Positions 11,530 through 23,199 of a DNA stretch of 64,000 nt are shown piece by piece (the first letter of the stretch is position 1; each line of letters begins with the position of its first letter). The notes under the pieces were generated by a model. It made no database searches and was not told the DNA's origin. It saw only the letters and a program-made list of their open reading frames with translations. Made by a program: the position numbers and the translations under genes. This stretch comes from Cyclina sinensis. Lineage: Eukaryota; Mollusca; Bivalvia; Venerida; Veneridae. The stretch spans positions 1-64,000 of the forward strand of contig JAAONU010000078.1 of the NCBI GenBank assembly GCA_012932295.1, given 5' to 3'.

Positions 11530-11774
11530 CTAACCCTAACCCTAACCCTAACCTAACCCTAACCCTAACCCTAACCCTAACCCTAACCCTAACCCAACAC
11601 TAACCCTAAACCCTAACCCTAACCCTTGCGCATGCGCAGCCTACTTCCGTTCAAACCTACTTCCGTTCAAAAGGTAGCTTTACTATATACCCTAACCCAA
11701 ACCCTAACCCTAACCCTAACCCTAACCCTAACCCTAACCCTAACCCTAACCAAACCCTAACCCTAACCCTAACC

Positions 11775-11815
<41 letters not shown>

Positions 11816-11855
11816 CCCTAACCCTAACCCTAACCCAACCCTAACCCTAACCCTA
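11445..11855 (+). repeat. Long variant-rich (CCCTAA)n tract with a partial unit-A end
   Basis: CCCTAA hexamers with many variants (CCCTCTAA, CCCAACACTAA, CCCAAACCCTAA, CCAAACCC). At 11,626-11,690 it contains the last 65 or so bases of unit A, from TTGCGCATGCGCA through two ACTTCCG motifs to TATATA. It ends at CCCTAGG, where the GGTTACC satellite begins. Confidence 0.85.
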
Positions 11856-12991
11856 GGTTACCCATGTTAACCGAAGTTGGTTACCCAGGTTAACCAATGT
11901 TACCATGAATTGCCGACAAAAGTTATTTTTAGTAACATGGTTACCCAGGTTAACCGGAGTTGGTTACTCAGGTTAACCAATGTTACCAAGACTTGCCGAC
12001 AAAAGTTATTTTAAGAAACATGGTAACTCAGGTTACCCAAAATATTTTTATTACAGTAAAGGTTCTCTTATTGAGCCAATAAAGATATATATCATCAGCA
12101 GCAGCATCATCTTAATCATCATCACCATCAACAGCCAAAACAAGAACAACTATATTCATCACTATCATCATCAGCATCATCATCATGATCAGCATCGACA
12201 ACAACAACAGCATTAACAATAATTACCATCATCATCATCTACTCATTATAATAATCATCATCACCATTGTCATCATCAGCATTTAAAACTTATACAACGA
12301 TAACAACAAAAATCATCATTATCAACAACAACATAAACGTTCATCGACATCATGATATTATCATACTCCTCATCATCAGCATCAACATCAACAACAGCAT
12401 TAACAATAATTTCCATCATCATCATCTAATCATTATAATAATTATTATCATCATTGTCATCATCAAAATTTAAAACTAATACAACGACAACAACAATCAT
12501 CATCATCAACAGCAACAATCATCATCATCATGATATTATCATAATCCTCCTCCTGATCATTATCATCATCATCACAACAACAGCAACTATAATCACAATC
12601 ATCAACAGCCAAAAAATTTATTTCATTAATTATCATACTCCTCTTCATCAGCAACTATGAACAGACACAAAATGTTTTTAAAATCAAAATAATTAGAAAT
12701 ATTCTCATTGCAAAAAACACTTCTTATCAAATTAACTTACTTTAATATATAATATAATATCCGAAAACACTATAACATTTTATCCAAATAATTTCACAAT
12801 ACTGTACTCATTGAATGTCTATATACAAATGAAAAAATTCAAACATCTAACCGAATCTAACCAGAATAATGATTGACAAGTGGGCGGAGCAATTGTTCAA
12901 AACGAAATGAACATTCGCAAAACCCCCTATTCCTAACCCTAACCCTAACCCTAACCCTAACCCTAACCCTAACCAAACCCTAACCCTAACC

Positions 12992-13032
<41 letters not shown>

Positions 13033-13045
13033 CCCTAACCCTAAG

Positions 13046-13082
<37 letters not shown>

Positions 13083-14102
13083 CCCTAACCCTAACTCTAC
13101 CCGCGGTTACCTGGGTTAGTTTGGGTAACCGCGGTTACCCAAGGTTAGTTCATTCTCATCTGCCATTGACTCCATCTGGATACTTTCGACCATCTTATCC
13201 TGAATAAAAAATAAAATGTATCAGAACAAGCAAATTTAAAACTAACATTAACATTACCCTAGGTTGGTTACCCGACGCCGACTAATGTTAACAAGACTTG
13301 CCGAAAAAACTTATCTCAGTGAGTTCATTACCCCGTTTGACTAATGTTACCAACAGGTAACCAGAGCTAGTTACCCCAGTTGACCAGTTGTAACATTACC
13401 CAGGTTAACCTGAGTTAGTTACCACGTTTGACCTATGTTGCCAACAGATAACAAAAGTTGGCTGCCCTGGTTGACCAAGGTTACCAACAAGTAACCAGAG
13501 CTGGTTATCCCGGTTGACCAATAGTACCGTTTCCCAGGTTAACCTGAGTGAGTTACCACGTTGAGCTATGTTGCCAACAGATAACCAAAGTTGGCTACTC
13601 CGTTTGACCTATGTGGGCAACAGGTTACCAAAGTTGGTTACCCCGGTTGACCAATGTTACCAACAGGTTACCGGAGCTTGTAACCCCAGTTGACCAATAG
13701 TACCGTTACCCTGGTGAATCTGAGTTAATTACTCCGTAAAACCTATGTTGCCAAGAGATAACCAAAGTAAGTTACCCTGGTTGAGCAATGTTACCAACAG
13801 GTTACCGCAGCTGGTAACCCCAGTTGACCAATAGTACCGTTACCCAGGTTAAATCTGAGTTGGTTACCCCGTTTAAACTATGTTGCCAAGAGATAACCAA
13901 ACTTGATTACCCTGGTTGACCAAGGTTACCTACAGGTAACCAGAGCTGGTTACCCCAGTTGACCAATAATACCGTTACCAAGGTTTACCTCAGTTGGTTA
14001 CCCCGTTTGACCTATGTTGCCAACAGATTACCAAAGTTGGTTACCGAACCCGGTTGACCAAAGCTTCCAAGAACTGCCGACAAAAGTTATTTTTAGTAAC
14101 AT
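11856..14102. repeat. Macrosatellite C, copy 1 (2,247 bp)
   Basis: In order: GGTTACC/GGTTAACC satellite with GCCGACAAAAGTTATTTT motifs (11,856-12,060); a trinucleotide-rich block of CAT, ATC and AAC (about 12,085-12,660); an AT-rich spacer (12,660-12,930); a CCCTAA tract (12,933-13,096); an inverted repeat around CCGCGGTTACC (13,101-13,134); a short non-repetitive spacer (13,140-13,260); and a second GGTTACC satellite (13,255-14,100) with a period near 134 bp, read from the CCAACAG landmarks at 13,350, 13,484, 13,660, 13,794 and 13,929. One 134-bp step is enlarged to 176 bp. The whole unit recurs at 14,103 and 16,352. The His- and Ile-rich frames in the CAT block are translated trinucleotide repeats, not genes. 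Confidence 0.9.
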
Positions 14103-15235
14103 GGTTACCCATGTTAACCGAAGTTGGTTACCCAGGTTAACCAATGTTACCATGAATTGCCGACAAAAGTTATTTTTAGTAACATGGTTACCCAGGTTAA
14201 CCGGAGTTGGTTACTCAGGTTAACCAATGTTACCAAGACTTGCCGACAAAAGTTATTTTAAGAAACATGGTAACTCAGGTTACCCAAAATATTTTTATTA
14301 CAGTAAAGGTTCTCTTATTGAGCCAATAAAGATATATATCATCAGCAGCAGCATCATCTTAATCATCATCACCATCAACAGCCAAAACAAGAACAACTAT
14401 ATTCATCACTATCATCATCAGCATCATCATCATGATCAGCATCGACAACAACAACAGCATTAACAATAATTACCATCATCATCATCTACTCATTATAATA
14501 ATCATCATCACCATTGTCATCATCAGCATTTAAAACTTATACAACGATAACAACAAAAATCATCATTATCAACAACAACATAAACGTTCATCGACATCAT
14601 GATATTATCATACTCCTCATCATCAGCATCAACATCAACAACAGCATTAACAATAATTTCCATCATCATCATCTAATCATTATAATAATTATTATCATCA
14701 TTGTCATCATCAAAATTTAAAACTAATACAACGACAACAACAATCATCATCATCAACAGCAACAATCATCATCATCATGATATTATCATAATCCTCCTCC
14801 TGATCATTATCATCATCACAACAACAGCAACTATAATCACAATCATCAACAGCCAAAAAATTTATTTCATTAATTATCATACTCCTCTTCATCAGCAACT
14901 ATGAACAGACACAAAATGTTTTTAAAATCAAAATAATTAGAAATATTCTCATTGCAAAAAACACTTCTTATCAAATTAACTTACTTTAATATATAATATA
15001 ATATCCGAAAACACTATAACATTTTATCCAAATAATTTCACAATACTGTACTCATTGAATGTCTATATACAAATGAAAAAATTCAAACATCTAACCGAAT
15101 CTAACCAGAATAATGATTGACAAGTGGGCGGAGCAATTGTTCAAAACGAAATGAACATTCGCAAAACCCCCTATTCCTAACCCTAACCCTAACCCTAACC
15201 CTAACCCTAACCCTAACCAAACCCTAACCCTAACC

Positions 15236-15276
<41 letters not shown>

Positions 15277-16351
15277 CCCTAACCCTAAGCCCTAACCCTA
15301 ACCCTAACCCTAACCCTAACCCTAACCCTAACCCTAACCCTAACTCTACCCGCGGTTACCTGGGTTAGTTTGGGTAACCGCGGTTACCCAAGGTTAGTTC
15401 ATTCTCATCTGCCATTGACTCCATCTGGATACTTTCGACCATCTTATCCTGAATAAAAAATAAAATGTATCAGAACAAGCAAATTTAAAACTAACATTAA
15501 CATTACCCTAGGTTGGTTACCCGACGCCGACTAATGTTAACAAGACTTGCCGAAAAAACTTATCTCAGTGAGTTCATTACCCCGTTTGACTAATGTTACC
15601 AACAGGTAACCAGAGCTAGTTACCCCAGTTGACCAGTTGTAACATTACCCAGGTTAACCTGAGTTAGTTACCACGTTTGACCTATGTTGCCAACAGATAA
15701 CAAAAGTTGGCTGCCCTGGTTGACCAAGGTTACCAACAAGTAACCAGAGCTGGTTATCCCGGTTGACCAATAGTACCGTTTCCCAGGTTAACCTGAGTGA
15801 GTTACCACGTTGAGCTATGTTGCCAACAGATAACCAAAGTTGGCTACTCCGTTTGACCTATGTGGGCAACAGGTTACCAAAGTTGGTTACCCCGGTTGAC
15901 CAATGTTACCAACAGGTTACCGGAGCTTGTAACCCCAGTTGACCAATAGTACCGTTACCCTGGTGAATCTGAGTTAATTACTCCGTAAAACCTATGTTGC
16001 CAAGAGATAACCAAAGTAAGTTACCCTGGTTGAGCAATGTTACCAACAGGTTACCGCAGCTGGTAACCCCAGTTGACCAATAGTACCGTTACCCAGGTTA
16101 AATCTGAGTTGGTTACCCCGTTTAAACTATGTTGCCAAGAGATAACCAAACTTGATTACCCTGGTTGACCAAGGTTACCTACAGGTAACCAGAGCTGGTT
16201 ACCCCAGTTGACCAATAATACCGTTACCAAGGTTTACCTCAGTTGGTTACCCCGTTTGACCTATGTTGCCAACAGATTACCAAAGTTGGTTACCGAACCC
16301 GGTTGACCAAAGCTTCCAAGAACTGCCGACAAAAGTTATTTTTAGTAACAT
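14103..16351. repeat. Macrosatellite C, copy 2 (2,249 bp)
   Basis: Near-identical to copy 1. Visible differences are one CAT triplet fewer near 14,810 and a longer, differently phased CCCTAA tract (about 15,176-15,345). Confidence 0.9.
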
Positions 16352-17427
16352 GGTTACCCATGTTAACCGAAGTTGGTTACCCAGGTTAACCAATGTTACC
16401 ATGAATTGCCGACAAAAGTTATTTTTAGTAACATGGTTACCCAGGTTAACCGGAGTTGGTTACTCAGGTTAACCAATGTTACCAAGACTTGCCGACAAAA
16501 GTTATTTTAAGAAACATGGTAACTCAGGTTACCCAAAATATTTTTATTACAGTAAAGGTTCTCTTATTGAGCCAATAAAGATATATATCATCAGCAGCAG
16601 CATCATCTTAATCATCATCACCATCAACAGCCAAAACAAGAACAACTATATTCATCACTATCATCATCAGCATCATCATCATGATCAGCATCGACAACAA
16701 CAACAGCATTAACAATAATTACCATCATCATCATCTACTCATTATAATAATCATCATCACCATTGTCATCATCAGCATTTAAAACTTATACAACGATAAC
16801 AACAAAAATCATCATTATCAACAACAACATAAACGTTCATCGACATCATGATATTATCATACTCCTCATCATCAGCATCAACATCAACAACAGCATTAAC
16901 AATAATTTCCATCATCATCATCTAATCATTATAATAATTATTATCATCATTGTCATCATCAAAATTTAAAACTAATACAACGACAACAACAATCATCATC
17001 ATCAACAGCAACAATCATCATCATCATGATATTATCATAATCCTCCTCCTGATCATTATCATCATCATCACAACAACAGCAACTATAATCACAATCATCA
17101 ACAGCCAAAAAATTTATTTCATTAATTATCATACTCCTCTTCATCAGCAACTATGAACAGACACAAAATGTTTTTAAAATCAAAATAATTAGAAATATTC
17201 TCATTGCAAAAAACACTTCTTATCAAATTAACTTACTTTAATATATAATATAATATCCGAAAACACTATAACATTTTATCCAAATAATTTCACAATACTG
17301 TACTCATTGAATGTCTATATACAAATGAAAAAATTCAAACATCTAACCGAATCTAACCAGAATAATGATTGACAAGTGGGCGGAGCAATTGTTCAAAACG
17401 AAATGAACATTCGCAAAACCCCCTATT
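16352..17427. repeat. Macrosatellite C, copy 3 (partial)
   Basis: Contains the first GGTTACC satellite, the CAT/AAC block and the AT-rich spacer, then enters a CCCTAA tract at about 17,428. The inverted repeat and second satellite that should follow are missing, so the array was broken inside or next to its telomeric tract. Confidence 0.9.
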
Positions 17428-17434
17428 CCTAACC

Positions 17435-17475
<41 letters not shown>

Positions 17476-17690
17476 CCCTAACTCTAACCCAAACCCTAAC
17501 CCTAACCCTAACCCTAACCCTAGCTTTACTATATACCCTAACCCTAACCCTAACCCTAACCCTAAACCCTAACTAACCCTAACCCTAACCCTAACCCTAA
17601 CTCTAACCCTAACCCTAACCCTAACTAAACCCTAAACCCTAACCCTAACCCTAACCCAAACCCTAACCCTAACCCTAACCCTAACCTTTC
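17428..17690 (+). repeat. Innermost (CCCTAA)n tract
   Basis: CCCTAA repeats with CTAA, CCCAAA and AACTCTAA variants. At about 17,520-17,536 there is a short TAGCTTTACTATATACCC, the very end of unit A, showing that A-unit sequence has moved between telomeric tracts. It ends at AACCTTTCAATACC, where non-repetitive sequence begins. Confidence 0.85.
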
Positions 17691-19868
17691 AATACCTGTA
17701 CCGATAAGGAAATCGTCGTCACCGTCACTTTCAGCCATCTGTAATACGTAACAAAAAAGTAGTTTACCTAGCTAAAAATTATAGATGTTCTTTATATAAC
17801 CCTAGCTTCAACCGCCTGTCCCTTATCCTCTTTGAATATCTTTGTGGTTTTTTTACTGTGGCTGTTACTGGTGTGGATTTTTTCTCCTTTTACGTGAAAA
17901 AACGGTACAAATTTTAATTGACTTTGAAGCGGTAAACCAAAGATTAACCTTAATTTATTTGCTTGCAAAAGCAAATAGCCTACATTAACTATAATCCACC
18001 TGCAGGTTAACCTTTCAGATTTATTGTAATCAAGAACATGACTCTTTACATGAAGAGTAAACTTATAGAAAAACCTAGTGTTAAACAACTGCTCAGATTA
18101 TATGTAGGTTACGTTATCAAATAACAACTATTCCACATTAAGCTAATCTTACGATCTTTAATCCCATAAATTGATTAGGTAAACCATATCACGCAATCGC
18201 TATATGTAGTATAGCCGTAATAAGCTTTCCCCTAACCCATAACCCAGAACCATATCACGCGAATGGGACGCATTGAATGAACACGATTAACTCATGTCAA
18301 ACATAAATTACTTCTTTCTCTTATGATAAGTTTACTCTAGACACATACTTTTCTCATAATGCTGTTCATTCTAATATACTCAAAGACCTCAAAATCGTGT
18401 CTCTAGTAACTTTGATCATTATATTCTTTATGATCTGTACTATCAACATCAACAAATATATTATAGACTTTAAGGTAGTCAGCCAAACCAGTGAATTAAG
18501 ACAATTTATTCACTACACTAGTCAAATTACTAATTGATTTATATTAAAACAATAATTTCGGACAATCGCTCACTAAATTCAAAATACTTCATCTTCGTTT
18601 TCATTCAAAAGGTCATGGTTGCGCGCAAATTTCTCCGCAACGACTGATCCCGGACATTGTGTCTGATGGCCATTTGTCTCTCACCGCTGAATTGATCATG
18701 TTAAGTGGTCAATCACTTGCGGAGAAATTGGTAATTACTGGTAAGATATCCAGGAAAGCCGGTTAGGTGGACCGAACACTGAGGTATGCCTAAAAAGATG
18801 TTTAAATCGTCGTAAAAAGTACATACAATCAAACAAAAGGTCATCAATTTTGTCTGGCTATAAAAATACATCGAATGACTAAATGGACTTTAAAGCACTA
18901 CCTGCAGAAGTGATCATTTAAAAAAGACAAAATCAATTTTATAGCATACTGTTTCGTTTATATAAACATTTACCTTGAAATTCCTACAAATATATTCCTG
19001 TACAATAATAATTGAAATAAGCACTGCCACTGAAAGACTTGCTTCATTGAAGGCCCGAGCAAAAGTGACACAGCGTTCTTTTAACAGTTCTTATGCGCGC
19101 GCAGAATCACCTGATATTTAAACAACCAATCAGTGCACAGGAAGTCGGAGTTACACAAAGGTAAACCACGGCTTACCATATCACGCCATACACAAAGCTA
19201 AACCAAGGTTTACCATATCACGCCATACCTAAACCAGGGTTAACCTGGCTATACATTATCACACGATCGGTAATCCTCGCCTTCAAAAAGATTTAATACA
19301 AACAGATTTCTTTCTCCTCTTGTCAAAGTGATTATAACAACGTTCCTGGTCATAATCATTGCCATCTGACAAATTTGCAAAAATGTCTTTTGAAGTGTCT
19401 ATCAAAGTATCAATTATTACAATTATTTATATTTCATATAACATGAACAGAAAACACTAACACGACTTCTCCATTAAAAACACAATATCTTTCAAAGAAA
19501 GTTTGTTAACGACTGACAAAGAACCATCGCATGAAAAGAACAAAACATTCACACAAAGCATCATATAAGATTTTTCAACTATCACAAGCATTGAAATACT
19601 AAAAACGTTTTTGAACATACCACAAAAAATTATTATCTTAAAAACAACAAAAATTCTTCCTTACACTAACAACAACAAATTGATTAAATAAAAATGTAGA
19701 CATACTTACACAGAATTTTACTATCCCCAATAAAACAAACATACTTCCACTAAACCAACGAACATTCCACTTGTTATGCAATTTCAAATATATAACCCGC
19801 ATCTAAAGACTAAGCATGCGTAACAGAAAATGTCTGAACATTTCTATATATAGTAACAAATGCGCATC
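17691..19868. other. Intergenic, AT-rich, no gene recognised
   Basis: A 98-codon minus-strand frame at 17,792-18,088 has no recognisable motif and is probably chance. An inverted repeat of about 15 bp with core TTTCTCCGCAA lies at 18,626-18,640 and 18,717-18,731. A segment around GATATCCAG (18,744-18,780) resembles one at about 46,218-46,255, so it is a dispersed repeat. The phrase ACCATATCACGC occurs at about 18,184, 18,249, 19,178 and 19,210. GCGCATC palindromes lie at 19,861-19,882, next to a telomeric tract. Confidence 0.5.
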
Positions 19869-20201
19869 TCAGATGCGCATCTTTCGCACTTTGCCTATTC
19901 CCCTAACCCTAACGCTAACCCTAAACCCAAAATCAATTCCTTCTAAACTACGCCATTCTATAAGTACACCGTCTACATCGTGTTCATAAAACAGTAAATC
20001 ACTTTGTTCAAACGCGCATGCAGAAGTGCTACGCACGGGTATATAAGAGTCTCTTCTTAAAAATCTCCACACATCACACCCATTACTGTTAAATACATCA
20101 CAGAACGTTGAACCGTTTTCAATCGCTGTATTCAGAAAAAAGAACAGATTTTCCTCTTCCTCTTCCATCTCTTCATCACTTGAGACATTTCGTTGGTCCA
20201 T
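19869..20201 (-). pseudogene. Truncated member of an unrecognised subtelomeric protein family
   Basis: Minus-strand frame of 110 codons from ATG 20,201. The open frame continues upstream through a minisatellite, so this ATG is preferred: it opens an acidic N-terminus (about residues 9-18) and sits just after an acceptor-like TTTTTTATTAG. The core (about residues 42-87) contains FLRR, then YI, RST, DVDGV and IEW. The same series appears in the larger minus-strand frame at 24,399-25,064, so the two are paralogues. After IEWRSLEG the frame runs straight into a degenerate telomeric tract (19,900-19,935), whose translation supplies the last 20 or so residues. The copy is therefore cut off where its paralogue continues for more than 100 residues. 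No function can be assigned, and whether it is expressed is unknown. Confidence 0.5.
19900..19935 (+). repeat. Short degenerate CCCTAA tract truncating a coding segment
   Basis: CCCCTAACCCTAACGCTAACCCTAAACCC at the 3' (left) end of the minus-strand coding fragment. To its left lies ATGCGCATC repeated twice (19,861-19,882), echoing the GCGCATGCGC palindromes beside telomeric tracts in units A and B. Confidence 0.7.
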
Positions 20202-20224
20202 ATCTTTTGTTCTAATAAAAAAGA

Positions 20225-21560
20225 CAACTGCATCGAATGAGTGACATAACTCGAATGAACAATACCCAAAACCAATACCCGTAAACCATACCCCTAACCG
20301 AAATATTTCATTGACAGGTAACGGGTAGAAGGTAACGGGTAGTGGGTTACGGGTAGAGGGTAACGGGTAGAGGGCAGAGTATAACGGGTAGAGGGTTACG
20401 GGGTAGAGGGTTTCGGCGTAGAGGGTTACGGGGTAGAGGGTAACGGATAGAGGATAACGGGTAGAGGGTAACGGGGTAGAGGTCACGGGTAGAGTGTAGA
20501 GGGTTACCGGTAGAGGATAACGGGTAGAGGGTTATGGGTAGAGGGCTACGGGTAGAGGGTTACGGGTAGAGGGTTACAGGTAGAGGGTTACGGGTAGGGG
20601 GTTACGGGTAGAGGGTAACGGGTAGAGGTTAGAGTATAACGGGTAGAGGGTTACGGGGTAGAGGGTTTCGGCGTAGAGGGTTACGGGGTAGTAACGGAAA
20701 GAGGATAACGGGTAGAGGGTAACGGGGTAGAGGTCACGGGTAGAGTGTAGAGGGTTACCGGTAGAGGATAACGGGTAGAGGGTTATGGGTAGAGGGTTAC
20801 GGGTAGAGGGTTACGGGTTATGGGTGACAGTTATGGGAGACGGTTAGGAGAGACAGGTTACGGCTATGGTTGATGGCTTATAGATGACGTTTAAGGGTCA
20901 GGGGTAACGGATTAGGGGTATAGTTTACAGGTTAGGAGTATTGGTTAGGGGTCACAGTTTAGCAGTATGGGTTACAGGTAAGGGGAATTGGTGAAAGGTT
21001 ACAGGTAAAGTGTATGGGTTGGAAGTTAGGTGTAAATGTTGCAGGTTATGGGTATTGGTTAGGGGTTACAGGTTGAAAGTGTAGGTTGGATCGTTTGTCA
21101 AATCGTTAGTTTGAACCCCGTCAGTGCCAGTCTATGGTTTCTTTGTACTTCACTTTTATTCCTCATTACTGTGTGATCCCAGGAATCTTTTCGAGAATGG
21201 CTACATGAAATTAAAGTTCCTTCATAATCAAACTAAACATTTCTGTGTACAGCATTAAGGCCTTATATATAATGTATTCGCCAAATAATTGATTACTTAT
21301 CTCACATACACCTTCATACACAATTTCTCGAAAACTATTTTTCTCCTCAAAAATAAGTATCCTTTTTTCCATAAAAAAATATTAAAGTAATTATCCTATT
21401 TTCCAAAAAAAAAAAAATTAAAAATAATTATCCCTTTTTTCCAATATTTTTTTTCATAAATCGTATTATTTGATAAATATCCATTAAATAATTTTATTCT
21501 AGTTTCTCCTCTTTCTATATACAGTATTCCATAAAAAAATTAATTAATTAAAAAACACAT
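20225..21560. repeat. Macrosatellite D, copy 1 (telomere-variant)
   Basis: In order: a short CCCTAA-variant lead with CCGAAATATTTCATTGACAGG; a minisatellite of 7- and 14-bp type with consensus GGGTAGAGGGTTAC (about 20,320-20,825), itself containing an internal duplication of about 300 bp; degenerate GGTTAYRGG repeats (20,825-21,085); then AT-rich sequence with A/T homopolymers. The whole block recurs about 1.33 kb downstream. The 205-codon minus-strand frame here includes translated minisatellite and should not be read as one protein. Confidence 0.8.
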
Positions 21561-22889
21561 CTGCATACCATGAATGACGAAACTCAAATGAACAATACCC
21601 CCAACCAATACCCCTAACCCATACCCGTAACCGAAATGTTTGATTGACAGATCACGTGATATAAGTGGTTAGGATCTTTGTAATGGGTAACGGGGTAGAG
21701 GGTGACGGGTAGAGGGTGACAGGTAGAGGGTTACGGGTAGAGGGTTACGGGTAGAGGGTACGGGTAGAGGGTTACGGGTAGAGGGTAACGGGGTAGAGAG
21801 TGACGGGGTAGAGGGTGACGGGTAGAGGGTTACGGGTAGAGGGTTACGGGTAGAGGGTTACGGGTAGAGGGTTACAAGTAGAGGGTTACGGGTAGAGGGT
21901 TACGGGTAAAGGGTTACGGGTAGAGGGTAGATGGTTACGGGTAGAGGGTTACTGGTAGAGGGTAATGGGTAGAGGGTAACGGGTAACGGGTAGAGGGTTA
22001 CGGGTAGAGGGTAACGGGTAGAGGGTAACGGGTAGAGGGTTACGGGTAGCGGGTAACGAGGTAGAGGGTGACGGGTAGAGGGTTACGGGTAGAGGGTTAC
22101 GGGTAGAGGGTAACGGGTAGAGGGTTATGGGTGACGGGTAAGGGCTACGGGTTAGGGTGACAGTAATGGGAGACGGTTAGAAGAGACAGGTTACGGCTAT
22201 GGTTGATGGCTTATAGATGACGTTTAAGGTTCAGGGGTAACGGATTAGGGGTATAGTTTACAGGTTAGGAGTAATGGTTAAGGGTCACAGGTTAGCAGTA
22301 TGGGTTACGGTAAGGGGAATTGGTTAAGGGTTACAGGTTAAGTGTATGGGCTGGAAGTTAGAGGTAAATATTATAGGTTTTGTATCGGTTAGGGGTTACA
22401 GGTTAAAAGTATGGGTTGGATCGTTTGTCAAGTCGTTAGTTTGAACCCCGTCATCGGCCGTCCATTGTTTCTTTGAACTTCACTTTTATTCCTTAGTACT
22501 GTGTGATTTCAGGAATCTTTTCGAGAATGGCTACATGAAATCAAAGTTCCTTCATAATTAAACATAACATTTCTGTGTACAGACTTCAGGCCTTCCATAT
22601 AATGCATACGCCAAATAATTGATTACTTACCTCACATACACCTTCATACACAATTTCTCGAAAACTCTTTTGTCCTCAAAAATAAGTATCCTTTTTCCCA
22701 TAAAAAAATTATTAAAGTAATTATCCAATTTTCTATAAAAAAAATTAAAATAATTTTCCTTTTTTCCATATTTTTTTTTTTCATAAATCGTATAATTTGA
22801 TAAATATCCATTAAATAATTTATTCTAGTTTTTCCTCTTTCTATATACAAAATTCCATAAAAAATTAATTAATTAAAAAACACATCTGC
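21561..22889. repeat. Macrosatellite D, copy 2
   Basis: Same block order as copy 1: lead with CATGAATGACGAAACTC and CCCCTAACC variants and TTGACAG (about 21,570-21,660), GGGTAGAGGGTTAC minisatellite (21,675-22,145), degenerate GGTTA repeats (22,145-22,420), AT-rich part with homopolymers. The AT-rich flank at 22,430-22,860 aligns with 21,100-21,540. Confidence 0.8.
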
Positions 22890-23095
22890 ATACCATGAAT
22901 GACGAAACTCAAATGAACAATACCCCTAACCAATACCCCTAACCCATACCCGTAACCGAAATATTTGATTGACAGGTCACGTGATGGAAGTGGGTGGGAT
23001 CTTTGTATCAAAAGGCGGAGTCTTTGTATCAATTTTCGCATAAGAATTATACCCCTAACCCTAACATTAAACCCTAACCCTAACCCTTCTGTGAT
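22890..23095. repeat. Macrosatellite D, copy 3 (lead only)
   Basis: Repeats the copy-2 lead (CATGAATGACGAAACTC, CCCCTAACC variants, TTGACAGGTCACGTGAT) but passes into different sequence instead of the minisatellite. A further short CCCTAA tract lies at 23,050-23,088. Confidence 0.7.
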
Positions 23096-23199
23096 AATCG
23101 CAAAAACAGACAAAGGACTGGCGTGTAAATAATAAGCGTTTCTGTAAAATAAATTCCAGTGATTACTTTCAACATTAATGAATTTTAACAATCATTTTC

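Noticed and set aside
862..11556. Repeated open frames encoding Asn-Pro or Leu-Thr dipeptide runs
   Set aside because: They are the telomeric hexamer CCCTAA translated together with the edge of units A and B; frame and length change with hexamer number.
12085..17156. His-, Ile- and Asn-rich frames on both strands
   Set aside because: Translation of CAT/ATC/AAC trinucleotide blocks inside macrosatellite C; repeated identically with the satellite, with no start or splice context.
17792..18088. 98-codon minus-strand frame as a gene
   Set aside because: No domain, repeat or splice evidence, and no paralogue in the window; likely chance in AT-rich DNA.
20202..20486. N-terminal extension of the 205-codon minus-strand frame
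   Set aside because: Encoded by the GGGTAGAGGG minisatellite and telomere-variant lead; only the part from ATG 20,201 resembles its paralogue.
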